The notes under the pieces: model-generated | What the model saw: only the letters and a program-made list of their open reading frames with translations | Databases searched by the model: none | Told to the model about the DNA's origin: nothing | Program-made: the position numbers and the translations under genes | Shown here: positions 42,701 through 57,009 of the stretch, piece by piece | Layout of the letters: each line of letters starts with the position of its first letter | Position numbering within the stretch: the first letter of the stretch is position 1 | From: Glandiceps talaboti | Lineage: Eukaryota > Hemichordata > Enteropneusta > Spengelidae | DNA length: 62,000 nucleotides | Assembly (NCBI RefSeq): GCF_964340395.1 | Contig: NC_135549.1 | Span: 16,469,842-16,531,841, forward strand | Reading direction: 5' to 3'

Positions 42701-45400
42701 ATTGAGATGTGGTGTTTTGCCACAATGGTGAAGCCTCCAGTAACAAGAACAGAAATTGAGATATTTGGCAAATTTCAACATTTCCCATACATTCAAAATT
42801 TTGTTCAGATTTCACATTTTGATCAAGCATGAGTAGTGACATATGTATAGTAAAATAAATATCGAAAAAGAAGCACATTTAGCACTGTCAAAATTTCCCT
42901 TGTTTCTGAACATGATGAGAGGTAAACTTTGTGAAACATTCATACATGTACCATATACATATAGCTAAATCATATAGTATTATTATCATAATGTTATAGA
43001 TTTTACTTTTTTATTGGTCTAAACATATAGTTTTGTATAACTCACTGAATCTTACACTGCTCCACTCTTTCCCTATTCACGGAATGAGTGAGATGGAGAA
43101 CGAGCCTAGTGGAGTCACAGACCCTGGGAGCAGACAAGCTACACTGAACAAGATTATAGCGATAACAACTGCAAATAAATCAAAAGTTTTAACCAAGTCA
43201 GACATATGCATTTTACCCCGAAATCTGCCATTCCTTTTTTTCGCCAAAAGATAACACAGCTGCGTGATAATACACACATTTACGATTTGTTTGCTTCTGA
43301 ACATACAGTTTTCTATCTTCCGCCTGGAGAAAAGTGTCCAGATTTCATGATTTTGTGAACAATAGCTGTTGATTTCTACTTCCCTTTCAGTTTCCTGATA
43401 ACACTCTGTTGCCAAGGTAACCACTGATAATTTACGATACATTAATTTTGTTTGGAATGCAGATTACTAGGGGGCACTCCAGACTTAGCTACACCATGTA
43501 AGTAATCACTACAAAGAAAACCTAGCAACAATTTTGTGTTACGTTAAATAATGACGTGATTCAAACAATATTCCAGATGATTTTCAAGGAGAAATTATTT
43601 TCATCATAATGAAAATATGAGGCACCTTAACAATCAGGAACAATTACAACATTCTATAATACATTTTTTTATACAAAATATTTCACAGTCAGCTGTATCC
43701 ATTTACTATTTTGTTCTGTAAATATGATTTTATCCCCTATGTTAAACATTTCAGGACAGCCAGCAGCCATAAATCGTTCCTACATGTATACTTCAGAAAT
43801 ATTTCTAATTCAACCCACCTCTTTATATATCAACTGGAATTTCATTGTCTTTTTTTTCCTGCCAGATTTCATAATTCCAACAACGAGCATAATCACTATG
43901 GGACTTTTATGTAGCAAACAAGAATATTTATCTCTCGCCAAAATGAGTATCTTCGTGCCATTAATTGTTACATATTTCATCTGTTTTTTCAATCAAATTT
44001 TGATGAGTCATATACCTGTACTTATAGCGAGGGCAACTTATTTTGTGTGATTATCAGTTCTTTTTCATATCAGTCAAAACTACAAAGTCTGTTTTACTCA
44101 TTATTCTGACACTTAACTAACAATGGTCCTTTCACCTTTATACACACCTGTCATCCTGTCATATTTGTTATTGTTCTGCCAAGTTTGACAAACATAACCA
44201 TTGTTTGCTTCCATCCTTTTCACTACGATTAATAAAAATATATATGCACAGCTGCATTAAAATTCAGATCCATATTCAAACAATAGAATCATGAAAACAG
44301 TTCTCGTGAAAAGTAAATAATTGTTTCTTTTTTTTTTTAATGTAAAAATTGGCATATGTACAGGAGGTAAGCAGGGATATGATATAAATCCAAGTCAATA
44401 ATTTTCTTTTGTTTGTTATGATTCATGATAAACAATAAAATATTTTACCTCTTTTCATGTCATATTTAATCTTTATATGCATCGGAAATCAACCAATAAT
44501 CTTATTATTGACATCTGTTGATATTTCCATGGCAACTAATTACAGATTTAATATTCCTTGTTTTTGTCCTGCAGAATTGTTATCAACTATCAACATGAAA
44601 TATTGTACACATGATTGAAATGTGGTCACACCGACATAGATCTTTGCATTAAAAATACTCTAACTTCACCCATTTTACCGACAAATGTCTACTTATTCTT
44701 TATTTTTTTTCAATCCCTTCTGTTATTCGCACATAGATTCATAAATATTGGACGTCATTTTATAATAATTCTTCATTTCCATCTGAGGTAAAATATGTAT
44801 ATTTCAATATTTTCATACAGGATAGTGAACACCTTGCACTGGCCTCGTGATGGTCACATGATTTTGTCATTTTTTCCCATGATACACTTGGGGATTATGC
44901 TAGGAGAACCCATAAATCAATATCATTAATGGTTTGACACAGAAATTATTAACATGCACCGGAGATAATGGGAGAAGTGTGATGGGACGTGATAACTGCA
45001 TGAAATATGTATGTTTTTAGAAAAATACAGATGAGGCTGTTTCGTTTCAGACATGGCCTATTCAATGACCCCCAAGGCATGTTGCTTGTTGGAAAACTAA
45101 TGGAAATAGCTGTCTGAAATGAACGCCTGTGTGTGCTATTTCAAGACCTATAATAACACAGTATGATCAAAATAAACTGAGCAATAGGTGATGTTTGATT
45201 GTGTTTATAAATCTACCCAGTGTTGATTTAGACTTCCTCGCACAATATCTAAACAATTTGGTGTGCCTTGATTTCAAAGGACTAGTTGTCTAGCTGTTAT
45301 AATTTTGATAAAAAAATTAGCAGAATAAATGTTCACCCATGGTGATTAAACATGTAATCACATTGAGTTTATTCACCTGCAACTTTAAAAAATAAATTTC
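39790..45400. other. Intron or flank, mostly non-coding
   Basis: AT-rich DNA. A short tandem duplication occurs near 40080-40120 (agctctgttgtc units). At 43077-43442 a 121-codon minus-strand frame includes a hydrophobic segment after a plausible splice acceptor (see findings). Nothing else is recognised. Confidence 0.5.
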
Positions 45401-45408
45401 ATAATTAA

Positions 45409-45612
45409 CCCTTTCAGGACTAGAAACTTTCCCGCCAAAATTTTTGAACAAAAATTCTTGTTTCTCTGTAATTTTTGGAAAAAGATCAACTTTATTTTAG
45501 ACCAGAATTCAAGAAATATTACTTCCCAATGAAGTAATATTCATAAATTTTAGAAAATGTTCTTACAATCAAGTTTCTATTTATTCCAATGTCGTCTCTA
45601 GGATTGAAAGGG
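45409..45612. mobile_element. piggyBac-like MITE (204 bp) with TTAA target duplication
   Basis: TTAA (45405-45408 and 45613-45616) flanks inverted ends CCCTTTCAGGACTAGAAAC and the reverse complement CCCTTTCAATCCTAGAGAC. CCCTTT termini at TTAA targets are diagnostic of piggyBac-type insertion. No transposase is present. Confidence 0.85.
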
Positions 45613-45629
45613 TTAATGTTTTATGGGTA

Positions 45630-46140
45630 TATTCTAGCATGTCTCTTGTGTAAATTACTGAAGACAGAATTCTAACAGTATCTTAGTTTGAGAAGTTCTG
45701 CAAGCCTTACAAGTTCAAGTTTGTTGAATTCGAACCCCACTAATATTTTATAAAGTTATCCAAGCCTTGCAAATGGGATATGAAAACAGTTTCATAACAG
45801 TATCTGCTGTGATGACCATACTAGCATGTCTGTTGTGTTCATTATTGAAAACTCGATTCTAATAATATATCATGTAACAAGTTCAAGTTAGTTACACTGG
45901 TGACTGCAGAATTTCCCTCAAATACTATCTCAAGTTATCCAGACCTCGGATATAAAAATAACACAGTTTCGTAACAGTATCAGTTGTGATGACTACAGCA
46001 TTAGAGTCTCTACTGACTAAAGTACTGAAGACTAGCAATATATGTTGTGAGAAGTTCAGCAAAGCCTTATAGTTAGTTATACTGGTGACTAAAATTCTCC
46101 ACAAATATCTAAAGTTATTTAGGCTTTGTAAATGGATACA
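45630..46140. repeat. Degenerate tandem repeat, about 165-170 bp period
   Basis: Three diverged units share ctagcatgtctNttgtgt, acagtatc, gaagttctgcaagcctt and gttatccaagcctt-type words. Old and interrupted. Confidence 0.6.
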
Positions 46141-46149
46141 ACTATAGCC

Positions 46150-47860
46150 AGTACACATGCAGGGATTTCATTTCATTCTGGTATGTGATAAATTCTGGCA
46201 GTTCATCAACAATTTTGTAAACTAGGTTGGGGTTAAATGAAGTCAGCACACTGATGAGGCTGGAGAAACAAAAAACCCCTTGGAATGGCCCATCCATCAT
46301 CCAAACAATGGCCAATCCATCATACAGTCTCCACAACTACTATTATTGCTCTTTGCAGCACTTACTATATATATTGACATTTTCAACACAGCTTGGTAAC
46401 TGTCAATAACTGTGTTATGAAATGGTGCTGTCAATCTCTCATTACCTGCCCTACCCCTACTACATCCATCTATTATTTCAAATCGATAGCTAAGCTTTGA
46501 ATTGACTGCAATAAATTATGTTGACTTCAATAACATTCAGCAAATTGAACGGATCTATAATAATAACCACTGGGATATAAACAAATTATTGTCACTCTCA
46601 CACTGTAATAATATATTTGGGAGAAATGGCACATTAGATGGCAGCTCGTATAACTAAACATTACAGAGAAGTGTAATGATTTGGGTTAATAGATTGTCAT
46701 AACATGAAAGGTGTTTTCAGTAAAATAAATATTAAACTTTACAGAGGACTACACTAGAATGAAGTCCCAGTAGCAGAACCTGTACTTTAGAGGCTGATCC
46801 GTGGCTTTTAATCTCTTGATTTCAAGATTTGAAAAAAAGGAGCGTATCTATAGAGTACAGATCCTGGAATATGTATTACCTTACAGTTTCTGTTCTTATT
46901 TTTGTCTTATATTACTGGTCTTGTTGTTCTTGCCAGAGACAGGTACAAGTATTACCACCTAGTGATTAAACTCTATCAACGTCCCACAATTTTACACTTT
47001 GTTGATAAACAATGTTTTAAACTCCAGACTTGATTCACTCCTATTTACATATGGACATCAATTTAGTATACAAAATACCATCAACCATGATCCAATTATA
47101 GGTAATAAGGATTTACCTTTTTCCAGTAAAAGTACGTACAGTACATTCATCAAGGGGTAAAAACTAACAGGCTACAAAAGAAATGTTACAGATACTCAAA
47201 CTTTCAATGAAATTAATTTATGAACTCATTTATACAAAAATTCAGTTTTTAACACCTAGATTCCAATAACTTAAACCCTGAGCTTCAAAATTAGTTTATA
47301 GAAACTCAGTTTAGCCTTGTTTTTATCTCTAACAATGTGCTTAGTGACTAGACTACTTTTCTGTTATGCTTAGGAGGTTTCATCTCTTTGTATTCTTACT
47401 GTCAAGAGGCTTGTTTTACACAAAGGCCTGACAAATACACTGATAAATATACTGTTATCGAAAACAGTATTCCATCATTATCACCATTATAATCATTGAT
47501 TTGAAAGATGATGAACAGATGTTTCCCTTTGAGCATCATTCTCATCATCATTATCTTTTTTCTGTTCCATCTTTGAGACAAATCTTTCTCATATTTCATG
47601 TCTGTATATACACTTACGTAATCCTGTGAATTATTCAAAATAAATGATGTATCCCAACTCTGACTCTGTAAGTTGTTTTGCTAGGTTGCAGAATTAATAT
47701 AGCATGATTCATACCGTGAAAAAGAAACCCAATTTCTATTCATACTTCAAAGTGATATCTAATAGTATGTTTGCAATTTTGTTCCACACAAGTCATAGTG
47801 GCAGTATGAATACTGGTTTATAAAGCTTTTTTCACATAAAACCGTGCTTTGTCACAATAG
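46150..47860. other. Intron or flank, non-coding
   Basis: A short minus-strand open segment at about 46145-46255 with a good acceptor-like ttttttgtttctccag is discussed in the findings. A brief (TCA)-rich tract lies near 47530. No recognised gene. Confidence 0.5.
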
Positions 47861-47862
47861 AG

Positions 47863-48048
47863 ACCTTGAAGGCCCAGTTTGGCTTAGGAACTAGGATTAA
47901 CATTTTTGGTTTGAAAAACAGTTGTCTAGCAGAGCTATAGAGAAAGTTGTTCTAGAACAAAGAATAATCCTAGAGCTAATCCCTACGGCGAGATTGATAA
48001 GATAACACTAATGAGAAAATCTGGGATTGAGTCACAGGCCTTTAAACC
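47863..48048 (+). mobile_element. Short TIR element (MITE), copy 2 of 3
   Basis: It shares CCTTGAAGGCCCAGTTTGGC, GAAAAACAGTTGTCTAGCAG and TTGATAAGATAACACTAATG with the copies at 12058-12255 and 58927-59095. The ends ccttgaaggcc and ggcctttaaa are inverted. The copy is diverged and has no clear TSD. Confidence 0.7.
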
Positions 48049-48882
48049 ATAATATGAAAGAAACAATTAGTATGCATATAAAAGCAATTCTTTTCAGTTC
48101 TCAGAATATGTGTATAGATCATGAGTGTATGAAGCAGACAAATTGACAATTGGTAAATAGATAGCATGTTCATTCACAAGTATCAATCCATTGTAATTCC
48201 ATAGGTTAAGTCAGAGATTAATCAATCTCACAACACAATGTACAAATTTGGAAATTACTTCACTATACAGTTAGATGTTGTATTACATTGAAGATCGGGT
48301 CACTGCGTGAATACAATCATGTTATATTACACTAAAGTTCTTTACTGATAATATGCCATGTTCTGGTAACTGAGGTTCTGGCCATTTTGCAGGTACAATG
48401 TAAGCGATTGCAAGAAAGCGCCCCCGATTTGTCAAAGATTTTCATCATGGCTGTTGATCATTTGGCTTAAGGCATGAAGCAGTGAATAAAATGTACATGA
48501 CAAAACTGTGTGTGTTCTTAAAAGAGTATGGTTATGTATCTTTTGATTACTGGTAGTCATGATCCATAAAACAGTAAAATAGGAACAACATGGCAAATAA
48601 GTGGTAACTTCGTGTCTCCGAGTGTCTTCATGATACAATACAAAACTTAGATTCTGGCCCTCATTTCAGCTCCAAAGCAGCTTGCAAACATCACTCCTAG
48701 TGGTCAACCCATAAAATTTCTTATATTTCCCAAAAACTGAAATATGGCGTAAACAAGTAGCCTAATTTTCCTATATAGGCTTTGGTGCAATGTTTTTCAT
48801 TGAAATGCAAGATTATTTTTTTCATATAATATTTTCGAATTCACACTTTTCAATTTTCGTGTAAATATGGCACATAAACAAT

Positions 48883-49776
48883 CCTTACCAAATGAGTAGA
48901 TCTACTCTTCATCTACAGTTGATTTTTTTTTTCGTCTACAGTAGACGAAAAACCTTCATCTACAACCGATCTACTTTTGCGCATATATAATGAGCTCTTG
49001 TAGATAAAATGTAGATGAGTGTAGATGAAATGTAGATGAGTGTAGATGAAAATAGACGAAATGTAGATGAGTGTAGATGAAATATAGATGAAATATAGAT
49101 GAATGTAGATGAAGTATAGATGAATGTAGATGAGATGTAGATGAAATGTAGATGAGTGTAGATGAAATGTAGATGAAATGTAGATAAGTGTAGATGAAAT
49201 GTAGATGAAGTGTAGATGAGTGTAGATGAAATGTAGATGAGTGTAGATGAGAGTAGATCAAATGTAGATGAGAGTAGATGAAATGTAGATGAGTGTAGAT
49301 GAAATGTAGATGAGTGTAGATGAAATATAGATGAATGTAGATGAGTGTAGATGAAATGTAGATGAATGTAGATAAGTATAGATAAGAGTAGATCAAATGT
49401 AGATGAGTGTAGATGACATGTAGATGAGTGTAGATGAAATGTAGATGAAATGTAGATGAAATGTAGATGAAATGTAGATGAGTGTAGATGAAATATAGAT
49501 GAGTGTAGATGAAATGTAGATGAGTGTAGATGAAATGTAGATGAGTGCAGATAAAATATTGATGAGTGTAGATGAAATGTAGATGAAATGTAGATGAGTG
49601 TAGATGAGTGTATATGAAATGTAGATGAAATGTAGGCGAAATGTAGATAAGTGTAGATGAAATATAGATGAGTGTAGATGAAATATAGATGAAATGTAGA
49701 TGAGTGTAGATGAAATGTAGATGAAATGTAGATGAGTGTAGATGAAATGTATAGTAGATCTACTTGTTTGGTAAGG
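48883..49776. mobile_element. TIR element filled by a TAGATGA minisatellite
   Basis: The inverted ends are CCTTACCAAATGAGTAGATC (48883 on) and the reverse complement of GATCTACTTGTTTGGTAAGG (ending 49776), two mismatches over 23 bp. Just inside the left end is a perfect 12-bp palindrome, TTTTTCGTCTAC A GTAGACGAAAAA (48928-48952). Almost all the rest (about 48990-49755) is an array of 10-11 bp words gtagatgaaat and gtagatgagt. Open frames of 141 and 159 codons on the minus strand are array translations. Confidence 0.85.
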
Positions 49777-50289
49777 GAATTTACAAAGCACCAGGTCTTT
49801 CTTCAACACACAGCAGGTGGACCATGACCATGACAATGACCTTTCTGACATTCTAATAACAGGATAATACAATTATCACATCATTTCTTGTCTTGTAAGT
49901 ACAACTAATATCCATTAGGAGTCACAAGGGTCTACACCACCCACACACACACATTTAATATTCAAAATAATACATACAGAATAATCACATATTCAAATAA
50001 ACTCACCTAGCATTACACTGTAATTGACACAGTAATTAATGTCGGTTTACCTTAGTTGAGAATTGTCAACGACTTCGTCATGTTGACAGAAATCCACAAT
50101 GGGCTAACATTAACCCTAATGAAATTGTCTGTGATAGTTATCTGATGGACACACTGACAGGTGCCTGACAGGGCTGAGTATTGGTTGATGGCAGCACAGG
50201 TGGACATCTATTAAGACTAAGAAGGCAGGGTACTGCGTCATGGTTACTTAAGAAAGCTCTGTCAGGACAAGGTACTAGACTATTTGACA

Positions 50290-51505
50290 GCATCAACAGA
50301 TACCTGTCACGGATGGATATATACTTAATCAAGTTAATGACAGCATAGACAGATACCTGTCATAGCTGGATATAATATATACTTAATGATAGCATAGACA
50401 GATACCTGTCAGGGCTGGATATATACTTAATGACAGCATAGACAGATACCTGTCAGGGCTGGATATATACTTAATAACAGCATATACAGATACCTGTCAG
50501 GGCTGGATATATACTTAATGACAGCATAGACAGATACCTGTCAGGGCTGGATATATACTTAATGACAGCATAGACAGATACCTGTCAGCGCTGGATATAT
50601 ACTTAAAGTCAGCATAGACAGATACCTGTCAGGGCTGGATATATACTTAATGATAGCATAGACAGATACCTGTCAGGGCTGGATATATACTTAATGTCAG
50701 CATAGACAGATACCTGTCAGGGCTGGATATATACTTAATGATAGCATAGACAGATACCTGTCAGGGCTGGATATATACTTAATGATAGCATAGACAGATA
50801 CCTGTCAGGGCTGGATATATACTTAATAACAGCATAGACAGATACCTGTCAGGGCTGGATATATACTTAATGATAGCATAGACAGATACCTGTCAGGGCT
50901 GGAAATATACTTAATGATAGCATAGACAGATACCTGTCAGGGCTGGATGTATACTTAATGATAGCATAGACAGATACCTGTCAGCACTGGATATATACTT
51001 AATAACAGCATAGACAGATACCTGTCAGGGCTGGATATATACTTAATGATAGCATATACAGATACCTGTCAGGGCTGGATATATACTTAACGTCAGCATA
51101 GACAGATACCTGTCAGGGCTGGATATATACTTAAAGTCAGCATAGACAGATACCTGTCAGGGCTGGATATAATATATACTTAATGACAGCATAGACAGAT
51201 ACCTGTCAGGGCTGGATATATACTTAATGACAGCATAGACAGATACCTGTCAGGGCTGGATATATACTTAATGACAGCATAGACAGATACCTGTCAGGGC
51301 TGGATATATACTTAATGACAGCATAGACAGATACCTGTCAGGGCTGAATATATAAAGGCTGGATATATACTTAATGACAGCATAGACAGATACCTGTCAG
51401 CGCTGGATATATACTTAATGACAGCATAGACAGATACCTGTCAGGGATGGATATATACTTAATGACAGCATAGACAGATACCTGTCAGGGCTGGGTAATA
51501 CATAG
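50290..51505. repeat. 44-bp minisatellite, about 28 units
   Basis: The unit is GATACCTGTCAGGGCTGGAT plus ATATACTTAATGACAGCATAGACA. Variants at the taatgacagc position (gatagc, gtcagc, aacagc, agtcagc) form a readable map. Diverged half-units extend on both sides (from about 50138 and to about 51610). Confidence 0.95.
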
Positions 51506-51619
51506 TTTATGACAGTCACATGGTGTACAATTGTTGAATGGTGGCAAAGATAGATACCTGACAGGACTCAGTATTCTATTGTTTGATGGTTGCCAAGGCA
51601 GACACTTTTCAGAACTGTT

Positions 51620-53860
51620 TATCTGTCTATTCTGTTATCAATTATACTTGTCACCACTGAATATACTTTTTGCAAGTAAATATACAGTCCTCATGAGTAG
51701 GGTATTCTGTGGATGGTGCGTGATTTGTAAATTCAGTACAAGCAATGATGGATTATTTTGACAGGAATTAGAATCATGTACTTGTATAGTTCCTAGTATA
51801 CAAAAATAAAACACTGCTAATAAATCAAAATTCATTAATCTCTTACAATCTATTTGAAACTGAATATCCTGGATAACTAGATAACAGGAGTGCAATGATC
51901 CCATTAAGTGTGTAATATGAGTGAAACGTTTTCCTGGGCTCACACTAATTCCGGGATGTAATTCCAGGAAATTTGTAAGTAGAGCTTGACTTCCATCTCA
52001 GCATTGGCTTAACACCAGTGATCCACTTGAAATATATCCTGATTATTAAAACCACTGCAATATATTGATATGGCCTCACATACTCTTACCTGCCCTGGTA
52101 TTTGTGCTAACTTCTGGGCCACTTTCTTTTAATGCAAGAGAGTCTGGGACAATACAGTGTCAGTGACTGGAACATGATGGCTGTGGGGAGTGGCTTGCCA
52201 ACAATATGACCTAGTAATAAATCAACTCTTGCTATGGGTATTTTGGTTAATCTTTTAACAAAGATGATTCTTAAAACTTTCATATGATGATTTTTGTGAA
52301 ATATATAGAGAGTTGATGAAAATGAAAATTATGAATTATTTTTATCCGATCAGAAATCTCTGAGTCCATTGACAGTCACCATCTTACATCGCTGTAGATT
52401 GCCCCAGATGGGACTGACGGAAGCCAGAGGATGTCTGGGTAACAGTGACTAAGTATATGCTGACATGAAATGAGGTTGTTCATCAGTACTTTCCTCCAAT
52501 TCATACGCAAGTGATGAAACTGAACATCTATTGAACCAAGAAGAGTTGGGGTTGTTCATCAATACTTTCCTCCAATGCTTGACATTTTATGAAATTTGAA
52601 GGAATGATCAAAATCTGATACTTCTTTGTGAATTTCATAAAATGTCTCATAATTTAATATTTACTGTTTTGGTACATTTTCTCCTTTGACTCTGTAATCC
52701 AATATTTACATTTATCTGAAACTGAATATTTTTGGTCCTAAAATAGAAACTAAAAGTCTGTTGTGAAAATAAAACATATTAAAAATCCATAATTCGTGTT
52801 TGAAATAACACATCAGGACCAAAATTACCGAATAAGATTCCTATGACTATTTGATTTAGCTTTAGAGACAATTTATAGTGCATACATCAAAGAGCTACAA
52901 AATGGCTAACAATGCTCACAATTTCATAGTTTTAAAGGGATTCTCTCTCTCATTGTCAATAATGTTTTCAAAACAGATTTCTAATCTTGCCAATATCAAA
53001 TTATTATAATTTCCTGGTTTCCAACAAATATATATCTAACATTACCAATATCATATTTCCAACAACAAAAATTCTAATATTGCCAATATCATATTTTGTA
53101 TAATTTCCAACAAACAAAAATGTCTAACATTACCATATTATGGTTGATAAAGATTGTCAATATCATATTTCCATAATTTGAAAGAAAAATATCAAACATT
53201 TCTATATCATATTTTCAAACAAAGATATCTCAGTAATATTGTCAACATCATAATTTCTACATATTCAATATACAGACTTTAAATTTGAGCCACGTTCCAA
53301 TTGAGACAGCACTGAGTTGTCGCATGATTTTGGATCAAAAATCAAAACTTTTCTAGTTTTCACTGACTCGCACAGAATATTTCATAGACAATAGCACTTC
53401 AGTTCCTTATGAAAGCATAGATGTTGGAGAGAGAAGGACAGGAAATATGTCGCCAACATATTATAAATGTGGAAATTTTTGCTAAAGACTTATTTTCACT
53501 TCTTTCACTGGAAAATACAAACGCAAAAACAAGTAGTGACTAAAATGGTTTCTTGTACATAAACACATTAATGTACCAATCTGGTAAGATACGTAAAAAA
53601 AAAAAAGTCTTTGAGAACTATCTGAAGACTGTAAAATTGCAAAATTTTCTAGGAGTGAAAATATGTAGGTTTACAGTATATGATGAAAGTAATAAACATG
53701 GCAAAACTAATATAAATTCAATTTTCTGTAAATCACATGACTCAATCATTGTATCAATTTGACAAGCAATGTATTCAACAGTCACAATTCTGCTTTGTTT
53801 TTAATTAAATTATTCAAATGAATTTTAGAGAAAAATAAGCCTGAGGAACTCAATTCCTAT
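51620..53860. other. Intron or flank, non-coding
   Basis: AT-rich DNA. A direct repeat of gaggttgttcatcagtactttcctccaat occurs at about 52472 and 52550, and 52980-53260 has several loose copies of a ttgccaatatcatatttcc phrase. No exon is recognised. Confidence 0.6.
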
Positions 53861-53867
53861 TAAAGAT

Positions 53868-55735
<1,868 letters not shown>

Positions 55736-55737
55736 TA

Positions 55738-56022
<285 letters not shown>

Positions 56023-56499
56023 CCTAAACCATCCACATCACCTCATTACAAATTCTGATCACATACTTCACATACATCCTCATTATCCCAGCTTTGATAT
56101 GACAGCGCTGCTACCTCATTCAAGCTTTGGCACATTGCCAACAATGTCAACTTTGACCTGTGTTTCATTCATAATCTCTCTGATATACAAGATGTGATTG
56201 GTACATGTATATGTAGGTCTAATGGCTGGAGTGAGGGACCTGGCACATTTAAACAAAAACATCATGTCTACAAATGTTCAAATCTTACCAGTAGGCTGTA
56301 AAAAGCCAAAGTCATTTGATTATAATAGCACTATCCTGACTTCTGTCATCCTCTGACATGTGTATGACAATAACTACATTAGCGATTTACCTACAAGTCA
56401 ATACATCGTATCATGTTTATAAATTAATCTGATCTTTCCTTACAACAAGAAACTAGCCTAAAGACTTGGCTATCTGGCTCAAATATGTTTTTAGCCAGA

Positions 56500-57000
56500 A
56501 CTGTTAAGTCAGATAGTCAAGTCTGTGGGCCGTACTGTCAATCATGTCAGTATGTCGTCAGATAGCCAAGTCTCTGGGCTATATTGTCAAGCCAGTATGT
56601 CAAGTCAGATAGCTAAGTCTGTGGGCTATACTGTCAAGTCAGTATGTTGAGTCAGATAGCTAAGTCTCTGGGCTATATTGTCAAGTCAGTACGTCAAGTC
56701 AGATAGCCAAGTCTCTGGGCTATAGTGTCAAGCCAGTATGTCAAGTCAGACAGCTAAGTCTGTGGGCTATACTGTCAAGCCAGTATGTCAAGTCAGAGAG
56801 CCAAGTTTGTGGGCTGTACTGTCAAGCCAGTATGTCAAGTCAGATAGCTAAGTCTGTGGGCTATAATGTCAATCCAGTATGTCAAGTCAGATAGCCAAGT
56901 CTCTGGGCTGTATTGTCAAGCCAGTATGTCAAGTCAGATAGCTGTGGGCTATACTGTCAAGCCAGTATGTGAAGTCAGACAGCCAAGTCTCTGGCCCACA
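56500..57000. repeat. 47-bp minisatellite, about 11 units
   Basis: The unit is GTCTGTGGGCTATACTGTCA plus AGTCAGTATGTCAAGTCAGATAGCTAA, with variants (ctctggg, gccagtatg, tagccaa) and one shortened unit near 56935. Confidence 0.93.
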
Positions 57001-57009
57001 CTGTCAGTG

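Noticed and set aside
48971-49872. 141- and 159-codon Ser/Thr/His/Leu repeat frames on the minus strand
   Set aside because: Translations of the TAGATGA minisatellite inside the TIR element.
48990-51505. CRISPR-like regular repeats
   Set aside because: The arrays are head-to-tail minisatellites without unique spacers, in a eukaryotic intron.
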